Shown piece after piece: positions 1 through 9,823 of a DNA stretch of 64,000 bases. Made by a program: the position numbers and the translations under genes. The notes under the pieces were generated by a model. The model had not been told where the DNA came from. It did no database searches and saw nothing but the letters and a program-made list of their open reading frames with translations. The stretch is from Azolla caroliniana. Taxonomy: Eukaryota; Polypodiophyta. Each line of letters starts with the position of its first letter. The first letter of the stretch is position 1. The DNA lies in the NCBI GenBank assembly GCA_043228905.1, contig JBHGNT010000006.1, forward strand, positions 19,406,001-19,470,000, given 5' to 3'.

Positions 1-368
1 TGTCACCTTTAACCTGCACCTATCCTTATCTTACCAAGGGCACCTAGTGCAAGCAAAATGTCTATCATTGTGTCCATCTCTCCTTCATTGTCATCACTTG
101 CTCATTATAGCTCAGATATTACCTTTAGCGCAGTTCAAACCCTTAAATCCTTAGTGATCAATTCTTGTCACGCATGTTATCTTCAATTGCTAACTTAAGA
201 TTCCTTTTATCACATGTCCTTTTAGTTATGTCTTTGATCAAACCCATAACCTTTCATAAACTTGGATTCCAACACTTTTCTCCCACTTTACACAACAATG
301 CACATAACTTTGTGACAATGGGTTCATAACACTACTACAAAACATTACAACATAAACTTTATTATACA
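1..368. other. AT-rich non-genic DNA
   Basis: No reading frame of recognisable family, RNA gene or repeat boundary is visible. The longest minus-strand frame here (238-447) has no similarity that I recognise and runs into the LTR-like repeat that starts at 369. Confidence 0.6.
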
Positions 369-532
369 TGTGATTTACATTTTGCCACCTTTTTAGCAAG
401 CCTTCATGCATGTATAAATGCATTAGTTGGTAGCCAAACCAAGCCAAATGGGCATTACCTATATCAACTATAAATTAAGAAGGAAGTAAGGAGCAAGACA
501 AACTAGTTTGGATCCTCTCTATGTGCATTTCA
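369..532 (+). repeat. 5' LTR of the short element
   Basis: TG...CA direct repeat matching 2442-2607 over its full length, with scattered substitutions and a few small indels. Confidence 0.6.
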
Positions 533-660
533 TATACAGATGGGGAAGGGGGCTACAATCTCAATCGCTAGCTCACCGCCTCATTTATGCCCTCCCAACT
601 CCCTCCCGTGGCCTCGGAAGGTGATACCCCTATGCAGTCTGAGTTCCTGCAACCTCACGA

Positions 661-2350
661 GTGGCACCACACTTCCAAATGGAGGAACTCTTGCAAGTCC
701 TCTCCAACACCATGATTCTAATTAGCCACACGAATCAGGCTATGCTCTCCTTCCTCTTCGTCAACTCCGAACGGTCTCATGATTGGCCTGATTCCAAGGT
801 TCACCCAAAATCCTTCTTTAACCTTCCCTTGGAGGACGTATTAGCTTGGTTGGACCACTTCGAAATTATCTCTAGTTACTGTCATGATACAATGACTTGA
901 AATACATAGTTGGTGACAATTGAACTTGCAACCTCACATTAACAATACATCATACTCAACCATATTGATATGAACATTGTATAAGATATACTTGATCTAG
1001 GTATACTCTCTAGACATTTAGAAATTTCTAGAAAGTCCTAGGGTTCTAGAAGGTTCTAGAATATTATTCAAAATATTCTAATGCATGTACCTCAGCTCAC
1101 AATATAAATACTTGTAACCTCCTTGATCCCGGTCAAGGGATTCAACACTAGTCATATCTAGTCTTCTTGTTCCATTCAAAACAAAAATGGAGACAATATG
1201 GCATGGAACAAGAAGTCTACATTGATGTGTCAATGACTGGTGTTGAATCCCTTGATTGGGATCAAGGAGGTTACAAGTATTTATATTGTGAGTTGAGGTA
1301 CATGCAGTAGAATATTTGAAGAATATTTTGAAACCTTCTAGAACCCTGAGACTTTCCAAAACTTTCTAGATGTCTAGAGAGTATACCTAGATCAAGTACA
1401 ATCTTACACAATGATATGTAGATTAAATATATCTTATACAATGCTCATATCAAGATGGTTGAGCATGGTGTATTGTTGATGTGAGGTTGCAAGTTCAATC
1501 CTCATCAACAATATATTTTATGCCATTGTATTGTGATAGTTACCATCAATGGTTCGACGTGGGCAAAGCCTTGGAAGTTCGCACCCTCCTGGAGAACATC
1601 GCCACCACTTAGTTCGTGCAGCAAGCAAGCGAAGTGAAAGAGAACTAGACAATCCTCAAGGATCTCCTTGACATTCAAAACTTCACCCATCAAAATTCGA
1701 CACAGACGACGCTGCAATAATAAGCGCATGAACCAATGGGGAAATTTGTCCTTCAATTAAATCAACTCCTCGTTCATGCCGATCCTACTATGCCTAAGCA
1801 TGTCAAGCTTGTCTTCGTGTGGCCCCTGTCTACGCCATGACATCACCCTCCGCACCTAGGACCAAGGTCCCAAAACATTCAACAAGACCCTCAAGCAAAA
1901 GACCACCACTTACATCGATCCATTCCACGAAACCTGGGGACAAATCTTGTCATTCGCATCAACCAAGATCGGCCCCTTTCGGACACTACAAACGCGACCC
2001 TCGCCTCCCACTTGAGTCGTCCATCAATGTCCATTCTATACCCACCCACATGGATGGTGCCACTTGGGGGATCGATCTCCAATGGATGCGCCCACTATTA
2101 TGATGTGCCAACTCCTGAACTTGCAAGTCGAACAATAGTGCCAGAAGCGGCACTACAACATCCACGTCAAATTACCACGACTTATTCTAAGGGAAACAAA
2201 GTCCTAGTTTACTTCCTGGACCGGTGGCTCAACCTTAGCAAATCCCTCATGCACCGCTAGATCGGGTCGTTCACCATAGTTCACGCCATCAAATCCACTT
2301 CTTACTTGCTCCAACGTGACTCCAACACGAGTCACCTCCGCCCACATTGC
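661..2350 (+). pseudogene. Gag-like and integrase-tail remnants of the short LTR element
   Basis: Before the palindrome, 661-874 reads through a peptide ending LEDVLAWLDHFEIIS, which resembles the start of a Gypsy Gag core. After the palindrome, frames around 1560-1800 contain VLQLNQLLVHADPTMPKHV, again Gag-like. Near 2190-2330, KVLVYFLDRWLNL and IGSFTIVHAIKSTSYLL resemble the C-terminal tail of a Gypsy integrase. The fragments lie in different frames and are separated by stops. Joining Gag directly to the integrase tail would imply a large internal deletion of protease, reverse transcriptase and RNase H. Assignment rests on visual similarity only. Confidence 0.35.
875..1543. repeat. Large foldback palindrome (MITE-like)
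   Basis: The left arm (875 to about 1176) recurs inverted as the right arm (about 1198 to 1543). Matching blocks include GTATACTCTCTAGAC, ATATAAATACTTGTAAC and AACTTGCAACCTCACAT with their complements, and the arms continue inward almost to the centre near 1187. The ends are imperfect terminal inverted repeats (17 of about 22 bases match). The element interrupts the Gag-like frame of the surrounding LTR element. The transcript would form a hairpin of roughly 300 bp. No coding capacity is credible. It could be a foldback or Mutator-like MITE. Confidence 0.65.
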
Positions 2351-2441
2351 TCGCATCTAGAGCTATGTTGTCCTGGGCCCATCTACTGGCACCCCTCCTT
2401 TAACCATGTCGTAAAACTCCTTGTTTCTCTCAAGGGGGAAA

Positions 2442-2607
2442 TGTGGTGTACCTTTGTGCCACCTTTTTAGCAAGCCTTCATGCATGTTTGCATGCATTGG
2501 TTGGTAGCCAAACCAAAACCTGAATGCGTATGTTTGTATCAACTATAAATTAAGCAATAAGTAAGGAGCACGACAGATTAGTTTGGGTCCTCACTATTTG
2601 CATTTCA
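2442..2607 (+). repeat. 3' LTR of the short element
   Basis: Begins TGTGGTGTACC directly after the purine tract 2432-2441 and ends GCATTTCA, mirroring 369-532. Confidence 0.6.
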
Positions 2608-3767
2608 CAATATTGTGACACAAAATGTATTAATGAGATTTCACTATTTGTTTTGTCAAAACATTTTCCAACATACCATAATTTAAAAAAGTGATCCACT
2701 TTTGAGACAAAATAACACACGTGACACTATGTCTCTAAAAGTAAGACTCCTAAAAAAGTAGAAAACTAAAGCATAACATATCTTAGAGTACATGAAAATT
2801 TGTACATCCATTTTCAACATTAATGACCCGTCAAACTTGTCTCTTTCCATTGAAGAAATTGTCGGGAATAGAGTAGTGAAAGGGAAAGGAAGCATTATTG
2901 GGACTGAATAGTACATAGAGGCGTAACCTATTTAAATTGATTGCACACATTTGTGTTACAACGTACAACAACCCTACAATATATATGCCAACAATAAATA
3001 ATTGTGATTGTTGTAGAGCTTGATGCCACATATTCTTTAAGAACCTTTTTGTAATTGATTGATTAACAATGTTTACAATATTTATGTCATCTTCAAGCAT
3101 TAGGCTAGAAATATGTCAACATGAGCATTGTAGAGCCAACTTTTAGGAGCAAAATTTAGAATAGTATTACTAATCAACATAAAATCGAACCTCTTGTTTA
3201 AGACTCGGCCCCAGAACCTTAATGCTTGAATTTATCTACAATATTCACCAGTATATCATTGGGCCCACATATGTTGAAACATAATGTCATCAAGCTTTAA
3301 CATGTAATGCTTTGTTCGTGCACACTCCTTAAATTCAATATCCAATTGCTTGACATTCTATAACTTGTATATTTAATATTTGGTTGCTTAATATTCTATA
3401 ACACGTATTAAATATTCAAAGTTAATCGTATTATGACCTTCATATCAACCATCAACAATGTTTCTGCATTTATGTAACAAATTCTTAAATGTTGCTTTAT
3501 GTAACAACAAATACTTTTAAATAGGCCAAATCATACAGGTGGAAAGGAGACCATTTAGTGACCTAATAGTTGTATACATTCGTGTGACAATATGTACCAT
3601 ATATAATTACAAAACATGATCTAAAACTTTTACGGCACCTTTCTGCCATGTACGATAATACCAGCAAACATATGATAACTTACAATTGATTTTTAGCTAT
3701 GACAACTAGATGTCCATGCCCATGAGGTTGTGTAATTAAGATTTGTGTAGTTGTCGGGGTGTGCCAC

Positions 3768-3889
3768 AAGGATTGTGACAATTATTTTACTTTTTGTATA
3801 GTTAGAAATGTAATGAAACCCCCAAGATTTCACAACATTAAAACTTATATTGGGCACTCAGTGCAATACTCATGAAATACTAATAAACT
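3768..3889. repeat. Direct repeat copy 1
   Basis: Matches 4044-4156 at an offset of about 270-275 bp with scattered substitutions. No terminal features identify a transposon class. Confidence 0.6.
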
Positions 3890-4043
3890 ATTCATTATAA
3901 GCACATGACAACAAATATGCTACAACAGTTTCTTGGTGTTGCTATGTACATAAATTTATTGTTTCTTTTTCTCTTGGTATGATTGCTCTATTGTCCCACA
4001 AGTTTGTACCATTAAGAGGAGTGTATTTGTTGGAACTTGTATG

Positions 4044-4156
4044 AAGGATTGTGAGAATTATTTTACTCTTTGTATAGTTAGATATGTAATGAAACCCCAA
4101 ATATTTCATAACTTATTTTAGATACTTAGTGCAATACTTATTAATTACTAATAAAC
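4044..4156. repeat. Direct repeat copy 2
   Basis: Second copy of the segment at 3768-3889, slightly shortened in its second half. Confidence 0.6.
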
Positions 4157-4562
4157 ATTAGAGTTTTTTTCCTTTGTTGCATTTTCTTTTTTTCTTTTTT
4201 TCTTTTATTTTCCAAAAAAATATTGCATTTTCTTTAATATCGCTACATGTTAGGAGTCTTGACTTTTCCATTTTTATATTTTCCGAGCTTGAACATTTTG
4301 AGGTCAATCTTACATTCTTTATCAAACCAAGCATTACGTGGGAAACTTCAAACCAAGCATTCAATGTCCACCTTAACATGTGCACATAGTATATGACACC
4401 CTAGTTGGAGAACAAAATCCTCCAATTCTTTGCCCCAGTTTTTTCATGTCTTTACTGAGGTATAGCGTCATGACATGACTCTCAACCTCATTTGCATATT
4501 AGCTTTTTTATAGCAAGGGCACGTAATCTACCTCTTTTTCTTTTGCACTTAAATACTGAAAG

Positions 4563-5853
4563 AGTGATGATAGAAATAAGACATAAAGAAGATATATAAA
4601 TCCAAAACAACAAAGATCTATTGATAATGAATGATCACACTACATGAATGGAAAAAACACTACAAGAAGTAGATTAAGAACAAATTCACGAACTTTCTAA
4701 CCCATATTTGCACTTTATATTTGGCTTCCAAATGAATGAGTTATGAGTGTTCGTTTTAGATTGTCTTTTGGTGGCCCACTTTTTTCTTCTTTTACTTTTC
4801 TCCATATTTCTTACTTTTTGTTTGACTTATCCTCAAGACCTTGGTTCATGTTCTTGCCCTCCGGATGTGAATTCTCCATACCTTATATTCTTGTAGTGTT
4901 GAATACATTGAATTCTAAAAAGACTTCAATATGAAAGTGTTTTTGGAATTCAAGGTATTGAACATTACAAGAATATAAGGTATGGAGCATTCACATCTCG
5001 AGGTCAAGAACATGAACCAAGGTCTTGAGGATAAGTCAAACTAAAAGCAAGACACGTGGAGAAAAGTAAAAGAAGAGAAAAGCGGGCCACCAAAACACAG
5101 TCTGAAACGAACGCTCATAACTCATTCGTATGAGTAAAAATACACCTAGAGCAAACCTCATGGTATGTATGTGTGAAACTGTTTTTAGAATTCAAGGTAT
5201 TAAACACTACAAGAATAAAAGGTATGGAGCATTCACATCTGGAGGTCAAGAACATGAACCAAGGTCTTGAGGATAAGTCAAACTAAAAGCAAGAAACATG
5301 GAGAAAAGCAAAAGAAGAAAAAAGTGGGCCACGAAAATATAGTCTGAAACGAATGATCATAACGCTTTCGTTTGAAACCCAAATATAATGTGCAAATATT
5401 TGTTGGAAATCTTGTAAAGAGTGCTATCCGTAGCTTTTTAAATCTCTAAATTTGGAGCTTGGATGAGGGAGATATGATGATCCGAAGATCGTTGTGTCAT
5501 AGCTAAGAACAGGAAATGGAAAACTTCTAGAAAATGCGTAAAAAAGAAAGTAAGGGAAAGTTATCTAGTAGAGGAGACCTTCATATAAAGCAAGAAGAGT
5601 AAGGTGGTGGGGTGGGATGCTATTTCATGTGGTGTTTTCTTGCCCGTTTATGTAGTGTGGTTTAGATGTTATCAATATATCTTTGTAGACTTGGATTTAT
5701 GTAGATCTTCTTCTTTTTTTCTTTTTTTCTTTTTTTCTTTTTCAAAAATATGTAGATCTTCTTTCTCTCTTCCTTCCATCATGATCATTCATTATCAATA
5801 GATCTTTGTGGTTTTGGATCTATATATATTTTTTCTCTCTTCTTTCTATCATC
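4563..5853. repeat. Composite nested inverted-repeat element
   Basis: The outer arms 4563-4640 and about 5775-5853 are inverted copies of each other (shared GATCTATTGATAATGAATGATC and GATGATAGAAA blocks). Inside, a unit of about 230 bp occurs three times: inverted at about 4697-4935 and in direct orientation at about 4940-5160 and 5183-5400. Each unit carries AAGACCTTGGTTCATGTTCTTG or its complement. No coding frame survives. The arrangement fits a foldback-type non-autonomous DNA element with internal duplication. Exact termini and target duplication could not be fixed. Confidence 0.6.
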
Positions 5854-5934
5854 ATCCTTTCTTATTGGCGCTCCAGGGAGGGTCGATCTTTTCCGCATCT
5901 TGGGAAGATTGATTGTGTCATAGTATTACGTGGA

Positions 5935-6108
5935 TATGGCTTTTCAATTTGCCTTTGCAGGTGATGGTGTTCAGGATGCGGGAGCTTTTTTGGCATCCTT
6001 CGAGCCTCATTCGGTTTCAATTGGGAAGGTGAATGACATAGAGAAACTTCCCTTGTTGGTGGCAACTTTCTACTCAAGAGCCCGGGAGTGGTATGAGTCC
6101 CTATCAAC
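5935..6108 (+). pseudogene. Gypsy-type Gag fragment
   Basis: The frame reads FAGDGVQDAGAFLASFE, then KLPLLVATFYSRAREWYESLS. The final motif (R-x-WYESLS) is the classic end of the Gypsy Gag core. At about 6108 the frame switches without a gap into Copia reverse transcriptase, so two different element superfamilies are joined here. The fragment is short (about 58 residues). Confidence 0.5.
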
Positions 6109-7450
6109 TGGTTGGTGGCCAAGGGCTACGTGGAGAAACACGGTATTGATTATGACGAGACCTTTGTGTCGGTCGCGAAGATGATGACCATTCATGTTTT
6201 GCTAGTGGTAGCAGCGGCAAAGAGGTGGCATTTACATCAGATGGATGTAAAGAACACGTTCTTGCAAGGCGATCTTCAAGAACAAGTGTACATGGTACAG
6301 CCCCACGAATTCCTATCTGAACGAAACACATTGGCAATTTGTCAATTGAAGAAGTCGTTGTATGGACTTAAGCAAGCCCCACATGCTTGGAACATGAAGA
6401 TCACGCAACGATTGCATTGGATGGGGTTTGCTCCATCAAAATCAGACTCTTCCTTGTTCATTCGGATAAGTCGAACCAGACCAATTAGCATTATGTTATA
6501 TGTCGATGATCTAGTCATCATCGGCGCCTACCTCGGAGAAATAGGCTGAGTAAAGTCTTAGCTTTCGGCCGTCATTCGAAATGAAGGATCTAGGGGACCT
6601 TCATCACTTCCTCAGGATCGAATTGATCTGAACCCCCGAAGACATATTGATTAGCCAACGCCATTATGTGTTGAATATGCTCTTCAAGTTCGGGATGGAG
6701 GATTGTAAGTCCGTTTTAACCCCTTTGGACAAAGACATGAAGCTTCGCCAAAATTCGGGAATGGCATGCGACCCGACACGATTTCGATAAATTATCAGAA
6801 GCCTCATCTATTTGACAATCACTTGACCGGACCTCAGTTACCCAATCGGCTTGATCAGTCAATTCATGTCGCAGCCAAAGGCCGAACACCTTTAGTGCAT
6901 GCAAAGGATATTGTGATATGTACGCGGCACTAAGGAGAAGGCATTGTTGTATGGGCAGGAGTAGTCGAGGAGTTAGTCGGCCACACAGATGCCGATTGGG
7001 CCAAAAATGCCGGCAAATCGCAGGTCAACATCCAGATTCAAATTTTATTGGGAAGCGTCGTGATCGCCTGGAGTAGCAAAAAACAGCCGACAATGGCACT
7101 ATTGAGCATTGAGGCCGAGTATCGAGGGGCAGTTGTTGCTACATGCGACGCCATTTGGCCCAAAAGGCTATTGAAGGATCTACAAGTCGAGGTGTCTGAA
7201 CCAACAGTGATATACTACAACCACAACAACATCCAATTTGTGAAGAACCTCGTCTTCCACACTTGGACCAAGCACATCGAGGTGCACTATCATTTCGTCT
7301 GCGAGCGAGTCATCTCTAGTGAAGTCGAACTTGTGTATGTTCCAACTTATCGGTAGGTTGCTGATATCTTCATCAAACCTCGTGGCCTTGACAACTTGCG
7401 ACCTTTTTCAAGTATGCTTGGCTTACAACATCTCGACATGCCAAACTTGA
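6109..7450 (+). pseudogene. Copia element 1: RT and RNase H remnant
   Basis: 6109-6549 encodes a Copia reverse transcriptase segment: LVAKGYVEKHGIDYDETF, QMDVKNTFLQGDL, LKKSLYGLKQAPHAW, and the catalytic LYVDDLVI. After 6549 the frame breaks repeatedly. 7048-7356 is the Copia RNase H with SIEAEYRGA and TKHIEVHYHF, but the usual CDN/CDS aspartate motif reads YYNHNN, so a catalytic Asp is lost. Gag, protease and integrase are absent upstream. The region is the 5'-truncated first member of the Copia tandem and cannot be autonomous. Confidence 0.85.
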
Positions 7451-8140
7451 GGGGGAGGAGTGAAGCCGAAAAGGAGAGAGACGAAGTTCGAAAAGCCGAA
7501 TCGGATGAAGAATTTGATTTCGGTACGACTGAAGAAGTCAGAATGTTCGTATCTGTTGGAGAAGCTGAGGACGCATGGACATGTGGAAGAAGATCGGCTA
7601 AATGAAGACTAGCCAGATGCAAGGGGGGCAGCTGAAAGAGAGAGCTAAAGCCCGAGCCAACTGAACCAAGGGCAGGTAGAGCCGAGAGAGGCGGTAGAGT
7701 CAAAAAGGACAAAGCCGACCAAGTGAAGGCTAGGACCAAGACATGGGGCAGATGTGGTGAAGGTCCTGAAGGAGGACGAATTGGAGACAACCGATTCAGT
7801 CGAGAAGTTTGATTCGAACGAACCGAATCACATGAAGGTTAGGCAAACGAGAAGGCAGTTGAAGCCGATGCCGAGATAGAGGACCTGACGGGTCAAGGGG
7901 CGCCAATATCGTGGCAGCAAGGGAGCTAAGAAGGGCCAAGGCAGGAGACAAGCCAATTGTAGAGGTCGAGGTGCGTGGGACCAGACAAGTCGAGGAGCGC
8001 TAGATCGGAGGGGTCATGGGACGTAGGACCGGACTAGACGAGGAGCGTGAGCGAGGCCTTGAGACGCTAGGAGAGGAGGTTGGAGTGACAAACCAGCCAA
8101 AGCTGACACGGTGGGACCTCAAGTTGAGCTTAAGGGGGGG
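7451..8140 (+). other. 3' untranslated segment and polypurine tract of Copia element 1
   Basis: Purine-rich DNA rich in GCCGA and AAGCCGA words follows the RNase H remnant. It ends in a G-rich polypurine tract (about 8126-8140) immediately before the LTR. The same junction (GAGCTT, then a G-run, then TGTTGAGA) is found before the LTR at 13741. Frames such as 7396-7605 and 8016-8291 show no family similarity and are probably fortuitous. Confidence 0.55.
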
Positions 8141-8709
8141 TGTTGAGAGACAAGCTCAACATGGGTCGAATCAGCTGAAGAAGCCGAGAGCCAAATCAGT
8201 TGAAGACCGATCGACTAGGCCCGAATCGACTGAAGAAGCCGAGAACCGAATAGAGTTCGATTCGAGTGAGCCGAGTGAACACACCCATTGAGAATCTATG
8301 AGCACTCAAAGGTTAAGAGTCACACCACTCTCTACACATTAACTATGTGTCATAGAATCATATTCTATGACTTATAACTAATGAGTTCCATATTCCCCAT
8401 GACTAAAAAGTCTTCACATTCCTCAAGGTTCTAGAGAGAGTGGACATTGTAGTGAGTTAATGAAGAGAGAGGGTGACCTTATATAAAGCATCCTCCTCCT
8501 ACTTCATAGAATGTCGATTGTGACTCCTTGTAATGCTACATTTTTGTATGTCATATTCTCCTTGTGAATATACACCTTCTTGAGTATTCTATTTTCCATT
8601 CTATCTAATCTATCTTGTGTTTTTCTCTTCTCTCCTCTCTTTCCTCTCACACATACACATAGCACATATCTCTTCCGCTGCACAAGAATCATATCCGATT
8701 CTTTACATG
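8141..8709 (+). repeat. Copia LTR shared by elements 1 and 2
   Basis: Starts TGTTGAGAGACAAGCTCAAC after a polypurine tract and ends TTCTTTACA directly before a primer-binding site. It therefore acts as the 3' LTR of element 1 and the 5' LTR of element 2. It matches 13741-14254 across most of its length. A TATA box (TATATAAA, 8480-8487) marks the likely promoter. Compared with 13741-14254 it carries an extra stretch of about 110 bp near the start, built from short GAATCGACTGAAGAAGCCGAG-like units, and lacks about 75 bp present near 13905-13980 of the other copy. Confidence 0.85.
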
Positions 8710-8722
8710 GTGTCAGAGCAGT
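8710..8722 (+). promoter_or_regulatory. Primer-binding site of Copia element 2
   Basis: TGGTGTCAGAGCA directly abuts the LTR end. It differs by one base from TGGTATCAGAGC, the usual plant Copia site complementary to the 3' end of initiator tRNA-Met. Confidence 0.8.
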
Positions 8723-8859
8723 TTCGTAGCTCGATCTAGCCCATCCACGTGTGTTGTGTTCTACGTTGACGTTCAAGAAGAACCGGCTCATCGCTATCGT
8801 AGTGCAACTATTTAGCTCATGTTCGGGAGAGAAGGAAAAGTAGAAAGAAATATACATCG

Positions 8860-9823
8860 AGAATGAATACTCAAATGGGGAGCGCTCTCCCTAGTAAGTA
8901 AGTTGGACCGAAACAACTTTGCTTCTTGGGAGTACAAGATGCACCAATACCTTGTCGACCAAGGCTATTGGAGCTACATGAAAGGAGCATAAGAAAATCG
9001 ACCCGAACCAAAAGACAACAACTACTCAATGTGGGAGCAAGCGGCAAGCCGAGTGATGTATTGCTTGGCAACATGTGTTCATGATCACATGCTCGGCTAC
9101 ATTTGAGAAGCTGAGACGCCGAAGGAAGCGTGGGAGAATCTACGGAATATTTTCGCAGCCAACACAACCACAAGAAAGCTTCAACTCCACCAAGAGTTGA
9201 ATAATATCCAACAAAGGGATATGTCCATCACAAGCTACACCTTGAAGATCAAGGAGCTTTGTGACTCGCTCGGCTCAATAAGCATCAATGTGGACGATGA
9301 TGAGATGGTACAAATATGCCTTGGCGGCCTTGCACTATGGTTCGGCGTGATGAGGATTGTCATACTAGCATGAGAGAATCCTCCCTCTTTCTTCGATCTT
9401 CAATCCATGTTGGTGGTTGAAGAAAACCATGTTCAAACAAGGAGCAACGCCTCGGAAGGCCACATGCTCTACACACATTCGAACGAATGAAGAGGACAGG
9501 GTCGAGCAAGAGGCCGATTTGGCCAAGGACGAGGCGGACGAGGTCCGGCTCATGAAAACAACTCCCAATTTTGGCAATAAGACGGAAGTCATCGAGGAAC
9601 CTTCGGAAGAAGGGGGAGTTTCCATTCTGGTCCGAGCCGACAAAACTCGATTGAATGCAGATATTGTGGCAAAATCAACCACCATGAAGAAGAGTGCCAA
9701 AAGAAGATGCGTGAGTCGGCTTCCACTAGCCAACAACTCACCAATTACGTCACCAACTCCCACTATGACGATCATGGTGGATTGTTCGTGATGAGACATA
9801 GAGCAAATTCTATGTCAGCTTCT
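8860..9823 (+). pseudogene. Copia element 2: Gag remnant
   Basis: Concatenated frames read NNFASWEYKMHQYLVDQGYW, then AWENLRNIF, LQLHQELNNIQ and SYTLKIKELCDSLGSI, which is the Copia Gag (UBN2-type) core. Further on, a complete zinc knuckle of C-X2-C-X4-H-X4-C form (CRYCGKINHHEEEC) precedes the protease. Stops and frameshifts interrupt the frame (for example around 8890, 8990, 9105 and 9370). Gag would form the virus-like particle of an active element; this copy cannot make it. Confidence 0.8.

Larger units (their letters stand above)
369..2607 (+). mobile_element. Short degenerate LTR retrotransposon
   Basis: Two direct repeats of about 165 bp (369-532 and 2442-2607) begin with TG, end with CA, and share the stretch from TTTTTAGCAAGCCTTCATGC to GCATTTCA. 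A purine tract (2432-2441) sits directly before the right repeat, as a polypurine tract should. The internal 1.9 kb is too short for a full gag-pol and holds only broken gag-like and integrase-tail-like peptides plus a nested palindrome. No convincing primer-binding site follows the left LTR, and no target-site duplication was found (ATACA on the left, CAATA on the right). It is either an internally deleted Gypsy derivative or a TRIM/LARD-like non-autonomous element. Confidence 0.6.
2608..4562. other. AT-rich intergenic DNA with one dispersed duplication
   Basis: No gene is visible. A segment of about 120 bp occurs twice in direct orientation (3768-3889 and 4044-4156). Both copies contain TTTGTATAGTTAGA, ATGTAATGAAACCCC and a GTGCAATACT block. 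Around 4160-4215 there is a T-rich stretch that creates spurious frames on both strands. Confidence 0.55.

Noticed and set aside
1078-1359. 93-codon minus-strand frame
   Set aside because: It lies across the loop and arms of the foldback palindrome and has no family similarity; the palindrome explains the DNA.
7347-7790. 147-codon minus-strand frame opposite the Copia RNase H end
   Set aside because: It overlaps the RNase H remnant and the purine-rich tail on the other strand; the P/S/L bias is what antisense of such DNA gives.
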